In this document: positions 18,641-29,101 of the stretch, one piece after another
Numbering within the stretch: position 1 is the first letter of the stretch
Layout of the letters: each line of letters begins with the position of its first letter
DNA from: Leptospira levettii
GTDB lineage: Bacteria; Spirochaetota; Leptospiria; Leptospirales; Leptospiraceae
Length of the DNA: 64,000 nucleotides
Assembly (NCBI RefSeq): GCF_002812085.1
Contig: NZ_NPDM01000009.1
Coordinates: forward strand, 20,246 to 84,245
Direction: 5' to 3'
Made by a program: the position numbers and the translations under genes
Notes under the pieces: generated by a model
Database searches by the model: none
What the model saw: the letters and a program-made list of their open reading frames with translations, nothing else
What the model was told of the DNA's origin: nothing

Positions 18641-20659
18641 ATGACAGAAAAAGAAGCCACTTTGGGACGTTGGCACAAAGAATTTTTTGAGAACATTCAC
18701 TTATTTGTAAAATCCGGTCTTTCGGAACAAGAAGCAAAGTCCATTTTAGAAGAATTTTTAGTTCTATCACAAGCAACTCCAAAACCCAAGGTCATGGAAA
18801 TTTTCCAAGAGCCTGAGCGATTAGAAGAGATTGGTGTCTACACCGACATCAGACCCGAACCTCGTGATTTTATGCTCAAATTCCTAGATCCCATCATGAA
18901 GAAATTTAAGGTGGAAGGAACAGAAAATTTAAAACTCCTCGATGGCATCATTGGCAAATACCCTGTCACTCTGATCTCTAACCACTTAAGCCATTTAGAT
19001 GCACCTGCCATTTTTACCTTACTTTACAATTCGGGACCAGAGGGCCGTAAGATTGCCGAATCTCTTGTATTCATTGCGGGAAGGCTTGCCTTTGAACCTG
19101 ATTTTACACGTCTAGGCCTTTATATGTTCGGAACTCTCCTTGTTTGTTCCAAAAAAGATATGGCGGATAACCCTTCTCTTTCTGATGTCATGACGAAAAT
19201 CAACATGCGTGCCTTTCGAAATTCACAGAAATTACAATCCGATGGAAAGGTCATCTCCATTTTCCCTGAGGGAACTCGTTCTCGGGATGGAAGGCTTATG
19301 CCATTTGTGGACACTGTGTACCATTATGTTGCAAATAAAGTCATTTTGCCGATCTCTCTTGAAGGAACAGAAAAAATTCTACCGATTGAAGGATTACTTT
19401 TCAACCAAGCGGTTGGAAAACTCGTGATTGGTAAACCCGTACTTGTTGGTGAACTTACCAAACGAGAGATGGAAAGTTTTCCTTCTCATATCGAACAAAT
19501 CTCATTTCCAGGCAGTGGTGACAAAAAACAATTCATCATTGATAACCTTGCCCTGCTCGTGGGAAGTAATCTTAACAAACATAAACATGGAACGTATCGT
19601 AACCTTTACCGAGGTGATGTCAGGGAAACAAACCAACTCATTTCGCTTCCCAAAAAACCAGATGAACACGTAGTGATCATTGGTTCATCCAATATGTCTG
19701 TCGCCTTTGCTTGTATATTGGCAAATAAAAATGTCAAAGTTACAATTTACCATCCAGATTCAGAAATGGTGGCTCGTAGTAATGAAGAAAGACGTGACAT
19801 CATCCATTACCCAATCTACAAACTGCCACCAAACATTGATTTTTCGGATAAACCAGAGGTATTAGATTCTGCAACATTATTTGTCCAAGGTACAAACCCT
19901 TGGGAATTCGATGCTGTTTACTCCAAAATCAGAACTTATTTACAAAAGAATAAATCACCGATGGTGAATGTAATCAAAGGGTTTACTGGATCCAAAAAAG
20001 GGCTTATCCTCGAAGACTTAAACGAACTTCTCCTCATTGAAAGAGATCGTTTAGCGGTTGTATCTGGTGCATGTTACCCAGACCAAATTATGGAACGAAA
20101 AATATCTGGATTTGAAATTTCTGCCTTTGAGGATTCTCTGATTCCAAAACTCAAAGAACTTCTCACCAATAATTATGTATTCACAAGGACAGCCATCAAT
20201 TCCCGAGATACAAAAGGGGTTCAACTTGGTGGTGCTTTAAAAACAATTTATGCTCTTGCAATGGGACTTGTAGAAGGATACTTCAAACGCGAATTAGGTG
20301 GAAATGTCGATAATACTTTGTTCCATTTGAGTAACCGATTTTTTAATGAAATGGTTTCTATTGGTGTTTTACTCGGTGGAGATCCGACTACATTTAATGG
20401 TTTATCGGGCATGACTGATTTTATGTTAGCATGTTTTGGATCTGACACAAGAGACCGTAAATATGGGTATGATCTTGCGAATGGAACTAGACCAGAAAAA
20501 ATCACCAATGGATTTTATGGTCTGAAAGTTTTACCAAACCTCATCCAACTAGATGAAAAGAGACATCCAATTGTTGCCTCTGCCTATAAAACAGTGATCC
20601 AAAACGAAGATTTTGATCTTGTTGCGGAGGAATTACAAAAACAGTTAGCTAGAGTTTAG
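18641..20659 (+). CDS. Fused PlsC-like acyltransferase and glycerol-3-phosphate dehydrogenase-like protein
   Basis: The 672-residue protein has two enzyme modules. Residues about 75-300 are a glycerolipid acyltransferase with the catalytic HX4D box NHLSHLD (His115, Asp120) and the FPEGTRSRDGR motif at 208-218. Residues about 340-670 resemble NAD(P)-dependent glycerol-3-phosphate dehydrogenase (GpsA): LGGALKTIYALAMGLVEG with the catalytic-type Lys534, and GLSGMTDFMLACFG with Asp593, followed by TRDRKYG. The dinucleotide loop is IIGSSNMSVA, lacking two glycines of the usual GxGxxG. It may make and acylate glycerol-3-phosphate at one site in phospholipid synthesis. The C-terminus overlaps the kinase gene on the other strand by 11 bases. 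Confidence 0.85.
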   Translation: MTEKEATLGRWHKEFFENIHLFVKSGLSEQEAKSILEEFLVLSQATPKPKVMEIFQEPERLEEIGVYTDIRPEPRDFMLKFLDPIMKKFKVEGTENLKLLDGIIGKYPVTLISNHLSHLDAPAIFTLLYNSGPEGRKIAESLVFIAGRLAFEPDFTRLGLYMFGTLLVCSKKDMADNPSLSDVMTKINMRAFRNSQKLQSDGKVISIFPEGTRSRDGRLMPFVDTVYHYVANKVILPISLEGTEKILPIEGLLFNQAVGKLVIGKPVLVGELTKREMESFPSHIEQISFPGSGDKKQFIIDNLALLVGSNLNKHKHGTYRNLYRGDVRETNQLISLPKKPDEHVVIIGSSNMSVAFACILANKNVKVTIYHPDSEMVARSNEERRDIIHYPIYKLPPNIDFSDKPEVLDSATLFVQGTNPWEFDAVYSKIRTYLQKNKSPMVNVIKGFTGSKKGLILEDLNELLLIERDRLAVVSGACYPDQIMERKISGFEISAFEDSLIPKLKELLTNNYVFTRTAINSRDTKGVQLGGALKTIYALAMGLVEGYFKRELGGNVDNTLFHLSNRFFNEMVSIGVLLGGDPTTFNGLSGMTDFMLACFGSDTRDRKYGYDLANGTRPEKITNGFYGLKVLPNLIQLDEKRHPIVASAYKTVIQNEDFDLVAEELQKQLARV

Positions 20660-22469
20660 GGATTGAAACGATAAAAACCGTTTGGCCTGGTTCGGAAAAT
20701 AACCGGATCTGGCCCTTGTGCCTTTCTTCTACAGATTGTTTGACAATTCCTAGACCAAGCCCGGTTCCTTCTCCTTTTTCCTTTGTTGTATAAAAGGGTT
20801 CAAAAATTCGTTTTTGCATATTCAAAGGAATTCCAGGACCATCGTCCTTAATGGATACTTCCACGTCGGTATTCGTTTCTTCCACTTGGACAGTGAGTTT
20901 ACCTTTAAAGTGCATTGCTTGTAAGGAATTATAAATCAAATTTGTCCAAATTTGAATGAGTTCATCTGGATAACCCATAATCACTGGATTTGCGTTGTAC
21001 AATCGTATACATTCAATACCTGATTTCATTTTATTCTGATACAAAGTAAGAACAGTTTCAATTGTATCTATGATATTGGTTTGGATTTTGGCAGACCCTC
21101 TATCCATCCTTCCATAATTTTTTAAACTATAAACAATTTTTGAAGTACGTTCCACAGCCAAACGAATTGATTCTATGCTTCGTAAGGCATTTAATTCATT
21201 TAATATGATACTAAGTAAAGGAGTGTTTTTCAGTTTCTCCACAAAATTTGTATTTTCTAAAATATAATCAGATACACCTAAATCTACAATACGATCTGCT
21301 AAATCGTAAGGTGAATCAATGTTTGCCGTTGTGAAAAGTGATTCTAAATTCTTTTTAATTTTTCTTGTCTCAGAAAAACTATACGTTTTAGGTTTTACTT
21401 GGAATAGTTCCGTGATCCAACGAATGATCTCCAAAGCATCCTTGTCAGAATACTTCTCCATACATTTCCTTATTTCGATTAACCTGGTTCCAAAATCTCC
21501 TAAACGGTTTTGCAATTGTTCACTAAATGCAGAAATTGCCGCCAAAGGGTTGTTAATTTCGTGTGCCACACTTGCTACAAGTTGACCGAGAGTGGCCATT
21601 TTTTCTGATAAAATGAGTTGGTCTTGAGTTTTTTGTAAATCTTCTAATATTCGATTGAGTTCTTTGGTCCTTTCTTTAACTGCAAATTCAAGTGCTTCTT
21701 TATTTTGTTTGGACTCAGTGATATCAATGAGAATCGCAAGTAACGTAGAACGACCATCATGATTGAGAATTGTATTCCCAGAAACCACATGCCTTATTTC
21801 GCCCGTTTTGGTTCGAACACTTGCTTCCATGCCAGTGCTCCAACCTTTTTTTTGGACTTCAGCGAGTAATCGTGCTCGGTCTAATTTTGTGATCCAAATA
21901 TTCAATTCATGTGATGTTTTGCCGATGATTTCTTCTCTACTAAAACCGATAAGGCGGCAATACGCCTCATTCACATCATCGTATCTACCTGTTTCTGCAT
22001 TTGATAAACTAACAGCTGCAGGATTTAATCGAAAAACACTTTCAAATAAATCCTTACTTAACTTTAATTCTTTTTGAAGTGCGTTTGCAAGTTTCTCTTT
22101 TTCCTTTAGGACAGTGATATTTTGACCTGCGCTGAGTAAATACCTACCGTTCTCTACAATTTTTCCACTAAAAAGAATCGTAACTGTTTCATTCGTTTTT
22201 GTCAAAAGGGGAACTTCAAAGTTTAGCACAAACCCATCTGTTTTTAATTTGGATAAAATGAGATCACGGTCTGCTAAATTCGAATAAATTCCTAAATCAA
22301 TTGTGGTTTTTCCCACAACTTCCTCTCTCTTTCGACCAAGCCAATTACAATACACTTCATTTGCTTCTACATACAAACCTGTTTGCAAATCTGTAATTGC
22401 CATACCAATAGGGCTTTCAGCAAAACTTGTATGCCAAATTCGGTCAGTGATCGGTATAGAGGAGTCCAT
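20649..22469 (-). CDS. PAS-domain sensor histidine kinase
   Basis: The 606-residue protein carries two PAS domains (about 10-125 and 140-255), a coiled-coil segment, a HisKA dimerisation domain with the phospho-accepting His303 in SVAHEINNPLAA, and a C-terminal HATPase domain with NLIYNSLQAM, DDGPGIP and GEGTGLGLGIVKQSVEE. An unusually long helical insertion (about 310-470) separates the H box from the ATPase. There are no membrane segments, so it senses a cytoplasmic signal. No response regulator is adjacent, making it an orphan kinase. Confidence 0.92.
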   Translation of the reverse strand: MDSSIPITDRIWHTSFAESPIGMAITDLQTGLYVEANEVYCNWLGRKREEVVGKTTIDLGIYSNLADRDLILSKLKTDGFVLNFEVPLLTKTNETVTILFSGKIVENGRYLLSAGQNITVLKEKEKLANALQKELKLSKDLFESVFRLNPAAVSLSNAETGRYDDVNEAYCRLIGFSREEIIGKTSHELNIWITKLDRARLLAEVQKKGWSTGMEASVRTKTGEIRHVVSGNTILNHDGRSTLLAILIDITESKQNKEALEFAVKERTKELNRILEDLQKTQDQLILSEKMATLGQLVASVAHEINNPLAAISAFSEQLQNRLGDFGTRLIEIRKCMEKYSDKDALEIIRWITELFQVKPKTYSFSETRKIKKNLESLFTTANIDSPYDLADRIVDLGVSDYILENTNFVEKLKNTPLLSIILNELNALRSIESIRLAVERTSKIVYSLKNYGRMDRGSAKIQTNIIDTIETVLTLYQNKMKSGIECIRLYNANPVIMGYPDELIQIWTNLIYNSLQAMHFKGKLTVQVEETNTDVEVSIKDDGPGIPLNMQKRIFEPFYTTKEKGEGTGLGLGIVKQSVEERHKGQIRLFSEPGQTVFIVSIPKL

Positions 22470-22513
22470 AGTTTTCGGAGGTTAAAAGATATCGGAATCT
22501 TCAAGTATGGCAA

Positions 22514-22553
22514 TAAAAAAACCTACTTAAGAATGATCTCAAGTAGGTTTTTC
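22514..22553 (-). terminator. Intrinsic terminator after rplQ
   Basis: The minus strand reads AAAAACCTACTTGAG, loop ATCATT, CTTAAGTAGGTTTTTTT: a stem of about 15 base pairs (one G-T pair) followed by a T-run. It lies 30 bases beyond the rplQ stop and closes the ribosomal cluster before the histidine kinase gene. The A-run on the other arm could also make it work in the plus direction. Confidence 0.85.
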
Positions 22554-22583
22554 ACCAAGGAATTCGTGTTAGCGGATTAGAAG

Positions 22584-23102
22584 TTATTTAGAAGCGGCTA
22601 CTTTTTCTTTTTTTGCCTTTTTTGGTTTTTCTTCTTTTTTGGCTGGTTTTTTCTCTTCGCGTTTTGCTTTCGCTTCTGCTTTGAGTTCGTCTTGTGTTTT
22701 TCGATCAACAAGCTCTAAAATTCCCATCGCCGTGTTGTCAGAAGGACGGTTTACCAATCGAATGATTCTAGTATAACCACCTACTCTTTCTGCATAACGA
22801 TTTGCCAAATCTTTCAAAAGTTTGTTCACGATTTCTTGGTCACCAAGGTGGCTATAAAGATACCTTGTATTGTGCAAAATCGCTGCATTTTTCTTTTGTT
22901 CGTCTAGGTTCGCTAAATTTGCATCTAGATTTTTTTTCGCTCTAGTGATGATTCGTTCTGCATATGAACGAGCTACCTTTAACTTCGCTACTGAAGATTC
23001 AATCCTTTCGTGGCGAAGTAGAGAGATTACCATATTTTGAATCATAGCTTTTCTATGATCTGCTGATCTGTTGAGTTGTTTAACTTTATTACGTTTGTTC
23101 AT
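22584..23102 (-). CDS. rplQ: 50S ribosomal protein L17
   Basis: The N-terminal 120 residues are standard L17 ([27 protein letters not shown]-type segment, [12 protein letters not shown]). A C-terminal tail of about 45 residues, rich in Lys, Ala and Glu ([18 protein letters not shown]), makes it 172 residues against about 127 in E. coli. L17 lines the peptide exit tunnel; the extra basic tail probably lies on the ribosome surface. It is the last gene of the alpha block, one base after rpoA. Confidence 0.97.
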   Translation of the reverse strand: MNKRNKVKQLNRSADHRKAMIQNMVISLLRHERIESSVAKLKVARSYAERIITRAKKNLDANLANLDEQKKNAAILHNTRYLYSHLGDQEIVNKLLKDLANRYAERVGGYTRIIRLVNRPSDNTAMGILELVDRKTQDELKAEAKAKREEKKPAKKEEKPKKAKKEKVAASK

Positions 23103-23103
23103 C

Positions 23104-24081
23104 TTAAAAATCTCTCATACCGAACGAAAGTCCCATAGAGGAAAGTTTTGCTTTCAACTCTTGCAAACTTTGTTCGCTGAAATGTTTTGATTTCGTCATT
23201 TCGTCTTCTGATCTCTTAACGAGTTCACCAATGAAGTCAATTTCCAAACTGCGAAGAACGTTCGTGGAACGAACAGAAAGTTCTAATTCTTCTACGTGTT
23301 TAGATAGAGCTGCTTTCAGTTTTTCATCAGCTTCATCTAATTCTTCTTCTTCCTCTTCAATTTCTTCTTCAAAATTGATGAATACAGTGAGGTGGTCTTT
23401 TAGGATTTTTGCTGCTTGCGCTACTGCATCTTCTGGTGAAACAGATCCGTCAGTCCAAACTTCCATTGTTAGTTTTTCGTAATCAGATCTTTGTGCTACA
23501 CGTGTTTCTGATACTTCAAACAAAACTTTTTGAATTGGAGAAAAGATTGAATCGATTGGAATCGTTCCCAGTACTTCGATGTCTTTCTTTTTGTCTTCTG
23601 CTGGAACGTAACCACGTCCCCTTTGGATTTCCAAATCCATAATCAAATTTGCATCCTCGTTGAGAGTAGCAATATGAAGGTCAGGATTCATGATTTCGAT
23701 AGAAGAATCTACAGCTAGGTCAGCAGCTCTAAAATATCCCGCCCCTTTTAACTCAAGGTGGATCACTTTACTTGCTTCTTTGTCTTCTGGCTCGTATTTG
23801 ATTCGAACTTGTTTTAAGTTAAGAATGATACGAGTGACGTCTTCTGCAACACCTTCGATGTAAGAAAATTCGTGAGAAACTCCCTCGATTCGAATCGCAG
23901 AAATTGCGGCTCCCTCGATCGAAGACATAAGTGTACGACGAAGGGAGTTTCCGATCGTTGTACCAATTCCTCTTTCGAAAGGTTCTGCAACAAACTTACC
24001 ATAGTTTGGTGTATTCACATCGGTAGTGAATTCGATTTTTTTGGGTCTTTTAAAACCTTTTAATAAATTCTTTGGAGACAA
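23104..24081 (-). CDS. rpoA: DNA-directed RNA polymerase alpha subunit
   Basis: The 325-residue subunit has the N-terminal assembly domain ([20 protein letters not shown] near residues 33-52) and the C-terminal domain [22 protein letters not shown], in which the DNA-contact Arg is kept. The linker between them contains a very acidic run, [16 protein letters not shown]. It is downstream of rpsD, as in the classical alpha operon. Confidence 0.98.
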   Translation of the reverse strand: MSPKNLLKGFKRPKKIEFTTDVNTPNYGKFVAEPFERGIGTTIGNSLRRTLMSSIEGAAISAIRIEGVSHEFSYIEGVAEDVTRIILNLKQVRIKYEPEDKEASKVIHLELKGAGYFRAADLAVDSSIEIMNPDLHIATLNEDANLIMDLEIQRGRGYVPAEDKKKDIEVLGTIPIDSIFSPIQKVLFEVSETRVAQRSDYEKLTMEVWTDGSVSPEDAVAQAAKILKDHLTVFINFEEEIEEEEEELDEADEKLKAALSKHVEELELSVRSTNVLRSLEIDFIGELVKRSEDEMTKSKHFSEQSLQELKAKLSSMGLSFGMRDF

Positions 24082-24106
24082 TGTCGTATCCTTCTTCTCT
24101 AAATTC

Positions 24107-24739
24107 TTACTTCGAGTACAACTCTACGATTACCTGTTCTTTCACAGGGATATCAATATGCTCTCTTGTTGGAAGTGAAGTCACTTCTCCTGAGAACTTG
24201 GCATAATCTACACTTACCCAAGAAGCAGTACGATTGATTGCTTGGGCTAGTTTGATATTTTCTTCGATAAACGCGGATTTTTGGAACTTCTCACGAATTT
24301 CGATTTTATCACCAACATTCACACGATAAGAACAAATATCAACTCTGTGTCCATTCACAAGAATGTGTCTGTGAGCCACAAAGTTACGAGCTTGTCTTCT
24401 AGTAACAGCAAAACCCATACGATACAGAACGTTATCCAATCTTCTTTCAAGGAATTGGAGTAAGTTTTCACCAGGAATCCCTGGAGTATGAGAAGCTTCT
24501 TCAAAGTATCTACGGAATTGTTTTTCTAACACACCATAAGCGCGTTTTACTTTTTGTTTTTCACGTAGCTGTGCGCCGTATTCTGTTACCTTCCCTTTTT
24601 TCTTTGGAGGAAGACCTGGTGGGTACTTTCTCTTTTCAAGAGAAGATTTTTCTTTATGTAATGTATGACTATTTTTGAGAAAGAGGTTAAGCCCCTCTCT
24701 TCTCATCAATTTAACAACTGGACCTCGGTAACGTGCCAT
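24107..24739 (-). CDS. rpsD: 30S ribosomal protein S4
   Basis: The 210-residue protein has the S4 fold with the RNA-binding S4 domain near [20 protein letters not shown] and [16 protein letters not shown]. The N-terminal zinc-ligand cysteines seen in some S4 proteins are absent, so it is the zinc-free form. S4 starts 30S assembly on 16S rRNA and represses the alpha operon in E. coli; that control here is inference. It lies between rpsK and rpoA. Confidence 0.98.
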   Translation of the reverse strand: MARYRGPVVKLMRREGLNLFLKNSHTLHKEKSSLEKRKYPPGLPPKKKGKVTEYGAQLREKQKVKRAYGVLEKQFRRYFEEASHTPGIPGENLLQFLERRLDNVLYRMGFAVTRRQARNFVAHRHILVNGHRVDICSYRVNVGDKIEIREKFQKSAFIEENIKLAQAINRTASWVSVDYAKFSGEVTSLPTREHIDIPVKEQVIVELYSK

Positions 24740-24748
24740 ATCTAATTC

Positions 24749-25162
24749 CTACACCCTTCTTCTTTTTCGTGGTCGGCACCCATTGTGAGGGAGCGGAGTT
24801 ACGTCTTTAATGAGTTTGATTGCGATTCCTTTTGTGGTCAAAGAACGAATGGCAGATTCACGTCCAATTCCAGGACCAGAAACCATTACGTCCACTTCAG
24901 AAAGACCAGCAGCTTCAATTGCTTTCTCAGCAGCATTGGTAGCAGCTACTTGTGCTGCGTAAGGAGTGGATTTTTTGGACCCACGAAATCCCATCATTCC
25001 GGAAGAAGACCAAGAAAGAACGTTTCCAGCCATATCGGTAATCGATACGATTGTATTGTTAAACGAAGCTTGGATATAAACCTTACCTCGCGGGACGTTT
25101 TTCTTTTCTTTCTTCTTAACCTTTTTGGTATCTTTTTTATTTTTTGCGTCTTTTTCAGCCAT
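24749..25162 (-). CDS. rpsK: 30S ribosomal protein S11
   Basis: The 137-residue protein shows [38 protein letters not shown] and the C-terminal [17 protein letters not shown] typical of S11. A short Lys/Asp-rich N-terminal extension (about 20 residues) precedes the conserved part. S11 contacts mRNA near the E site. It is nine bases upstream of rpsD. Confidence 0.98.
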   Translation of the reverse strand: MAEKDAKNKKDTKKVKKKEKKNVPRGKVYIQASFNNTIVSITDMAGNVLSWSSSGMMGFRGSKKSTPYAAQVAATNAAEKAIEAAGLSEVDVMVSGPGIGRESAIRSLTTKGIAIKLIKDVTPLPHNGCRPRKRRRV

Positions 25163-25173
25163 GGATGAATCCT

Positions 25174-25551
25174 CTACTTAGTAGCCTTTTTCTTATTCGC
25201 TACAGTCTTCTTGACTCCCTTACGGGTTCTTGCGTTGGTTCTTGTTCTTTGTCCGTTGACTGGAAGTCCACGTCTATGACGGAAACCTCTGTAACAACCC
25301 ACATCCATCAATCGTTTGATGTTGAGGTTGACTTCGGAACGAAGATCCCCTTCTACCTGGTATGATTCTTCAATGACTCGTCGGATCGCGGCTTCTTGTT
25401 CGTCCGAGAGGTCCTTCACCCTGATAGATTCGTCAATTCCTGCTTTTTTCAGGATATTTTGAGAGGATGTCTTACCAATACCAAATACGTATGTAAGACC
25501 GATCACTATTCTTTTGTTTGATGGTAAATCAACACCCGCGATACGTGCCAT
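25174..25551 (-). CDS. rpsM: 30S ribosomal protein S13
   Basis: The 125-residue protein shows [37 protein letters not shown] and the C-terminal [19 protein letters not shown] that contacts tRNA in the P site. Length and sequence are standard. It lies between rpmJ and rpsK in the alpha block. Confidence 0.98.
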   Translation of the reverse strand: MARIAGVDLPSNKRIVIGLTYVFGIGKTSSQNILKKAGIDESIRVKDLSDEQEAAIRRVIEESYQVEGDLRSEVNLNIKRLMDVGCYRGFRHRRGLPVNGQRTRTNARTRKGVKKTVANKKKATK

Positions 25552-25557
25552 ATCTTC

Positions 25558-25671
25558 CTATCTTTGCCTTTGTTTGTGTTTTGGGTTCGTGCAAATCACT
25601 CGGATTACACCTTTTCTGCGAATGACTTTGCATTCTGGACAGATTTTTTTTACTGATGCTCTAACTTTCAT
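25558..25671 (-). CDS. rpmJ: 50S ribosomal protein L36
   Basis: This 37-residue protein reads [20 protein letters not shown] followed by [17 protein letters not shown]. It is the zinc-ribbon form with Cys11, Cys14, Cys27 and His32. It sits between infA (9-base gap) and rpsM (6-base gap), the standard position. Confidence 0.96.
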   Translation of the reverse strand: MKVRASVKKICPECKVIRRKGVIRVICTNPKHKQRQR

Positions 25672-25680
25672 TATAGTTTC

Positions 25681-25899
25681 CTATTTCTTTCTGTAAGTGA
25701 TACGGCCCTTGGTTAAGTCATAAGGAGAAAGTTCCACAGTGACTTTATCTCCAGGTAGAATACGAATGTAGTGCATACGCATTTTTCCTGAAATGTGCGC
25801 TAAAACCTTGTGACCATTCTCTAGTTCCACCCGGAACATTGCATTTGGTAACGGTTCTAAAACGGTTCCGTCAATGGTGATTGCTTCTTCCTTAGCCAG
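25681..25899 (-). CDS. infA: Translation initiation factor IF-1 with a CTG start codon
   Basis: The 72-residue OB-fold protein reads [20 protein letters not shown], then [36 protein letters not shown] and [15 protein letters not shown], a full-length IF-1. The codon in the family's Met1 position is CTG (25899-25897); no ATG, GTG or TTG lies in frame between the upstream adk stop and residue 20. A TAGGAG ribosome site, formed with the adk stop codon, lies 7 bases upstream, which supports CTG as the true start. IF-1 binds the A site of the 30S subunit during initiation. Confidence 0.92.
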   Translation of the reverse strand: MAKEEAITIDGTVLEPLPNAMFRVELENGHKVLAHISGKMRMHYIRILPGDKVTVELSPYDLTKGRITYRKK

Positions 25900-25909
25900 G
25901 GTCTATCTC

Positions 25910-26473
25910 CTACTGGATTGATTTTAAAATAGTGTTAGTGATTTCTTCCATACTTCCCAACCCATTGATTTGCCGAAGGATCCCCGTGCCTTTATAAAAG
26001 TCAATCAGGGGCAACGTCTTGGTGTTGTAAGTATGCAGACGGTTTTTGATGGTCTCTTCGTTGTCATCCGAGCGTCCTTCTTTGATCGCTCTACCTAGCA
26101 AACGTTTGACGAGTTCTTCATCAGGAACGTCTAGGTTGACAACGGAGTCGAGCTCCATGTGAAGCTCTTTGAGGATTTCCGAGAGAGCCTTTGCTTGCTC
26201 CACCGTCCTTGGAAATCCATCCAAAATGAATCCATTTGCACAATCGGATTCGACCAAACGGTCGCGAATTATGCCTATAACGACAGCATCTGGAACAAGG
26301 TCTCCAGCGTCCATAAATTTTTTTGCTTCAATCCCCATTGCCGTACCATTTTTTACAGCAGCACGGAGGATATCGCCAGTGGAAATTTGAGGGATATTGT
26401 ATTTCTCTTTGATGATGTCAGCTTGTGTTCCCTTACCAGCACCTGGGGGGCCCATAAATATGAGTCTCTTCAT
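25910..26473 (-). CDS. adk: Adenylate kinase
   Basis: The 187-residue enzyme interconverts ATP, AMP and ADP. It has P-loop [12 protein letters not shown] at the start, [28 protein letters not shown] and a short LID region ([20 protein letters not shown]), so it is the short form without the zinc LID. It lies between secY and infA, the conserved spc-alpha junction. The map gene often found there is absent. Confidence 0.97.
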   Translation of the reverse strand: MKRLIFMGPPGAGKGTQADIIKEKYNIPQISTGDILRAAVKNGTAMGIEAKKFMDAGDLVPDAVVIGIIRDRLVESDCANGFILDGFPRTVEQAKALSEILKELHMELDSVVNLDVPDEELVKRLLGRAIKEGRSDDNEETIKNRLHTYNTKTLPLIDFYKGTGILRQINGLGSMEEITNTILKSIQ

Positions 26474-26476
26474 TCG

Positions 26477-27856
26477 TTACACTCTTCCCTTGATTTTAGT
26501 CTTTTTCATGAAACCTTCATAGTTTCTCATGAGGAGTTGGGCTTCGATTTGTTTTAATGTTTCGAGTGCCACACCCACCATAATGAGAAGAGAAGTTCCC
26601 CCGAATGTATACACTAAAGTTCCCCCACCTGTATTTGATCCCAGGTTTAAGAATTTAATGATGAGATACGGAGCAAGAGCAAGACCAGCAAGGAAAAGAG
26701 CACCTGGTAAGGTGATTCGATTCAAAATTTTCTCGATCATTTCTTTTGTTTGGCTTCCTGGACGTACACCTGGGATAAACCCACCGTATTTTTTTAGGTT
26801 ATCAGCTAACTCTTGTGGGTTGAACTGAATTGCTGTATAAAAATACGCAAAAAAGATAATAAGAGAAGTATAAATCACATAGTAAAATAAGGCATGGTAC
26901 CAGATTTGTGAAAATGGGTTAAAATAATCCATAATCACAGCCCAACCAGCCCACTGTCCCCCTTTGGAAGACAACCACTGAACAATCGTTTGTGGAAAAA
27001 GGATAAGGGAAGATGCGAAGATAATCGGCATTACGTTTGCACTGTTCACTTTGAAAGGAATGGACTGGCTACGAGCCTGAACCATCTTTCTTCCCACCAT
27101 TTGTTTTCCGTAATTTAACGGAACCCGGCGAACCCCTTGGGTTAAAATCACCGTAAGGGAAATGAGAACAATAAAGATAATTATAAGAATCAGGATACTG
27201 AGAGCATCCGAAGTGTCAGAAGTAAACATCGCAATGAGTGCTTCTGGCATACGTCCAATGATACCAGCAAAGATAATGAGAGATATTCCGTTACCAATCC
27301 CACGTTCCGTGATTTGTTCCCCGAGCCAAATGAGAAGAACAGTTCCTGTTGTGATGGATAACATCGCAATCGGTAAAAAATATCCTTCCACCGATGGATT
27401 GATCAGACCTGGGTATTTCGCTTGTGCCGTTCCCGATCCAGTGGACCAAGAATTCGCAAGTTGGATCACAGCAAGAGATTGGATGGCACAAAGGATGAGT
27501 GTTCCGTACTTCGTGTACTGTTGGATTTTTTTTCTGCCTTCTTCCCCTTCTTTTTGCATTTTTTGCAAACTAGGAATGAGGACCATCACAAGTTGCATAA
27601 TGATCGAAGAAGAGATATAAGGCATAATCCCTAGTGCAAAAATAGAAAATTTGAGAAGAGCACCACCAGCAAACAAATCTACCATTCCAAGGAAACCTTC
27701 ACTTGGATCGGCAGTAATGCCCGTCACAATCAAACTGTTGATACCGGGAATGGTCACGTGAGTTCCCATTCTAAATAGTAACAACATACCGATCGTAAAT
27801 AGGATTTTAGATCTTAATTCCGGGATTCGAAAGATGTTAGCGATGGTTTGAAACAT
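26477..27856 (-). CDS. secY: Preprotein translocase channel subunit SecY
   Basis: The 459-residue protein has ten predicted transmembrane segments and SecY signatures: [42 protein letters not shown] and the cytosolic loop [19 protein letters not shown]. It forms the protein-conducting channel with SecE, which is encoded at the far end of the same cluster. It follows rplO by 7 bases. Confidence 0.98.
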   Translation of the reverse strand: MFQTIANIFRIPELRSKILFTIGMLLLFRMGTHVTIPGINSLIVTGITADPSEGFLGMVDLFAGGALLKFSIFALGIMPYISSSIIMQLVMVLIPSLQKMQKEGEEGRKKIQQYTKYGTLILCAIQSLAVIQLANSWSTGSGTAQAKYPGLINPSVEGYFLPIAMLSITTGTVLLIWLGEQITERGIGNGISLIIFAGIIGRMPEALIAMFTSDTSDALSILILIIIFIVLISLTVILTQGVRRVPLNYGKQMVGRKMVQARSQSIPFKVNSANVMPIIFASSLILFPQTIVQWLSSKGGQWAGWAVIMDYFNPFSQIWYHALFYYVIYTSLIIFFAYFYTAIQFNPQELADNLKKYGGFIPGVRPGSQTKEMIEKILNRITLPGALFLAGLALAPYLIIKFLNLGSNTGGGTLVYTFGGTSLLIMVGVALETLKQIEAQLLMRNYEGFMKKTKIKGRV

Positions 27857-27863
27857 GGTTTAT

Positions 27864-28397
27864 TTAGTTTTTTTTCTCTTCTTTTTTCTTTTCTCTGATG
27901 ATGACTTTGCCACCTGCTTTTTCAATTTTTTCTTTTGCAGAAGCTGAAAATGCATCAACCGTAATGGTAATCGCAACAGTCACTTCACCAGTTCCGAGTA
28001 ACTTAATCGGTCCTAGTTCAGATTTGATGAGTGACTTTGCTTTTAGGATCGCAGGAGTCACTTCTCCCGAAAGACCAGCTTTCGTTAGAGAAATCAAATT
28101 CACTGGTTGGAATACTTCAGAGAAGATATTCGTAAAACCACGTTTTGGTAAACGTCTATGGAGAGGGAGCTGTCCACCCTCGAAACCACGTCTCATCGAA
28201 GCTGCACGAGCTCTTTGTCCTTTAGAACCACGAGTGGAAGTTTTTCCCATCCCAGATCCTGGACCTTGGCCCACTCGTTTAGGAGAGGTTTTTGCGCCTT
28301 CCGGAACGGGAACCAAGTTTTTGTTTCCGAGAGATGTGGATTTTTTAGCGCGTTTTGCACCAAACCCACGACCTTGTTCGATTCTTTCTTGTGCCAT
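27864..28397 (-). CDS. rplO: 50S ribosomal protein L15
   Basis: The 177-residue protein shows KRVGQGPGSGMGKTSTRGSK, RRGFEGGQLPLHRRLPKRGF and a GEVTVAITITVDAFSASA-like C-terminus. About 35 N-terminal residues (basic, QGRGFGAKRAKK) precede the usual start of L15, making it longer than the 144-residue E. coli protein. It is the last ribosomal gene of the spc block before secY. Confidence 0.97.
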   Translation of the reverse strand: MAQERIEQGRGFGAKRAKKSTSLGNKNLVPVPEGAKTSPKRVGQGPGSGMGKTSTRGSKGQRARAASMRRGFEGGQLPLHRRLPKRGFTNIFSEVFQPVNLISLTKAGLSGEVTPAILKAKSLIKSELGPIKLLGTGEVTVAITITVDAFSASAKEKIEKAGGKVIIREKKKEEKKN

Positions 28398-28401
28398 ATA
28401 A

Positions 28402-28581
28402 TTATACCTTTTCCACTTTCAACAAGTAACCTACTTGTCGTAACATCCCTTTCAATTGGGGAGTCATTTTGTGTTTTTTGGATTGACCTTTCTTTTTAAG
28501 GCCGAGAGCAATCAGAGTTTTTTTGTGCATTGGAATGATACCAATGGAACTTCTTTCTTGCGTTACGATCACTTCTTCCAT
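28402..28581 (-). CDS. rpmD: 50S ribosomal protein L30
   Basis: This 59-residue L30 reads [20 protein letters not shown] then [17 protein letters not shown]. The ATG at 28581 is chosen because it matches the family start and has an AAGGG site upstream; a longer frame to 28635 runs back into rpsE. L30 binds 23S rRNA near the exit tunnel. Confidence 0.95.
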   Translation of the reverse strand: MEEVIVTQERSSIGIIPMHKKTLIALGLKKKGQSKKHKMTPQLKGMLRQVGYLLKVEKV

Positions 28582-28594
28582 AGTCAGTACCCTT

Positions 28595-29101
28595 TTATAG
28601 ATCTTGCCCAAACAAGTGTTTGAGGCTAACACCACGTCGTTTTACCGCCATAGACGGAGTTTCCAACTGTTGTAATGCATCCATAGTCGCCTTTACAATG
28701 TTCATCGGGTTTGAAGATCCCCATGACTTTGTTAGAACATCTTGGATCCCAGCTCTTTCCAATACGGAACGAACAGAAGCTCCAGCGATGATCCCAGTTC
28801 CTGGTGAAGCTGGTTTCAAAATCACACGTGCTGATTTGAATTGTCCAACCACATCGTGAGGAACGGTGTGACCAATATAATGAATGGATTTTAAATTCTT
28901 TTTTGCCGATTCAATGGACTTTCGGATCGCATCTGGAACTTCATTTGCTTTTCCAAATCCAATTCCTACTTTTCCTTTGGAGTCACCCACAACGGAAAGT
29001 GCATTAAAAGAGAAACGACGTCCCCCTTTTACTACTTTGGCGACGCGGTCGATTTTAACGACCTTCTCAGTAAATTCTTTTGTTTCTTCTTCTAACATCA
29101 T
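28595..29101 (-). CDS. rpsE: 30S ribosomal protein S5
   Basis: The 168-residue protein has the S5 motifs [35 protein letters not shown] and [21 protein letters not shown]5 helps decoding accuracy and mRNA unwinding at the entry pore. It immediately follows rplR. Confidence 0.98.
   Translation of the reverse strand: MMLEEETKEFTEKVVKIDRVAKVVKGGRRFSFNALSVVGDSKGKVGIGFGKANEVPDAIRKSIESAKKNLKSIHYIGHTVPHDVVGQFKSARVILKPASPGTGIIAGASVRSVLERAGIQDVLTKSWGSSNPMNIVKATMDALQQLETPSMAVKRRGVSLKHLFGQDL

Noticed and set aside
23231..23482. Ser-rich plus-strand frame opposite rpoA
   Set aside because: It is the antisense of the acidic alpha linker; repeated GAA/GAG codons read as Ser/Phe-rich on the other strand.
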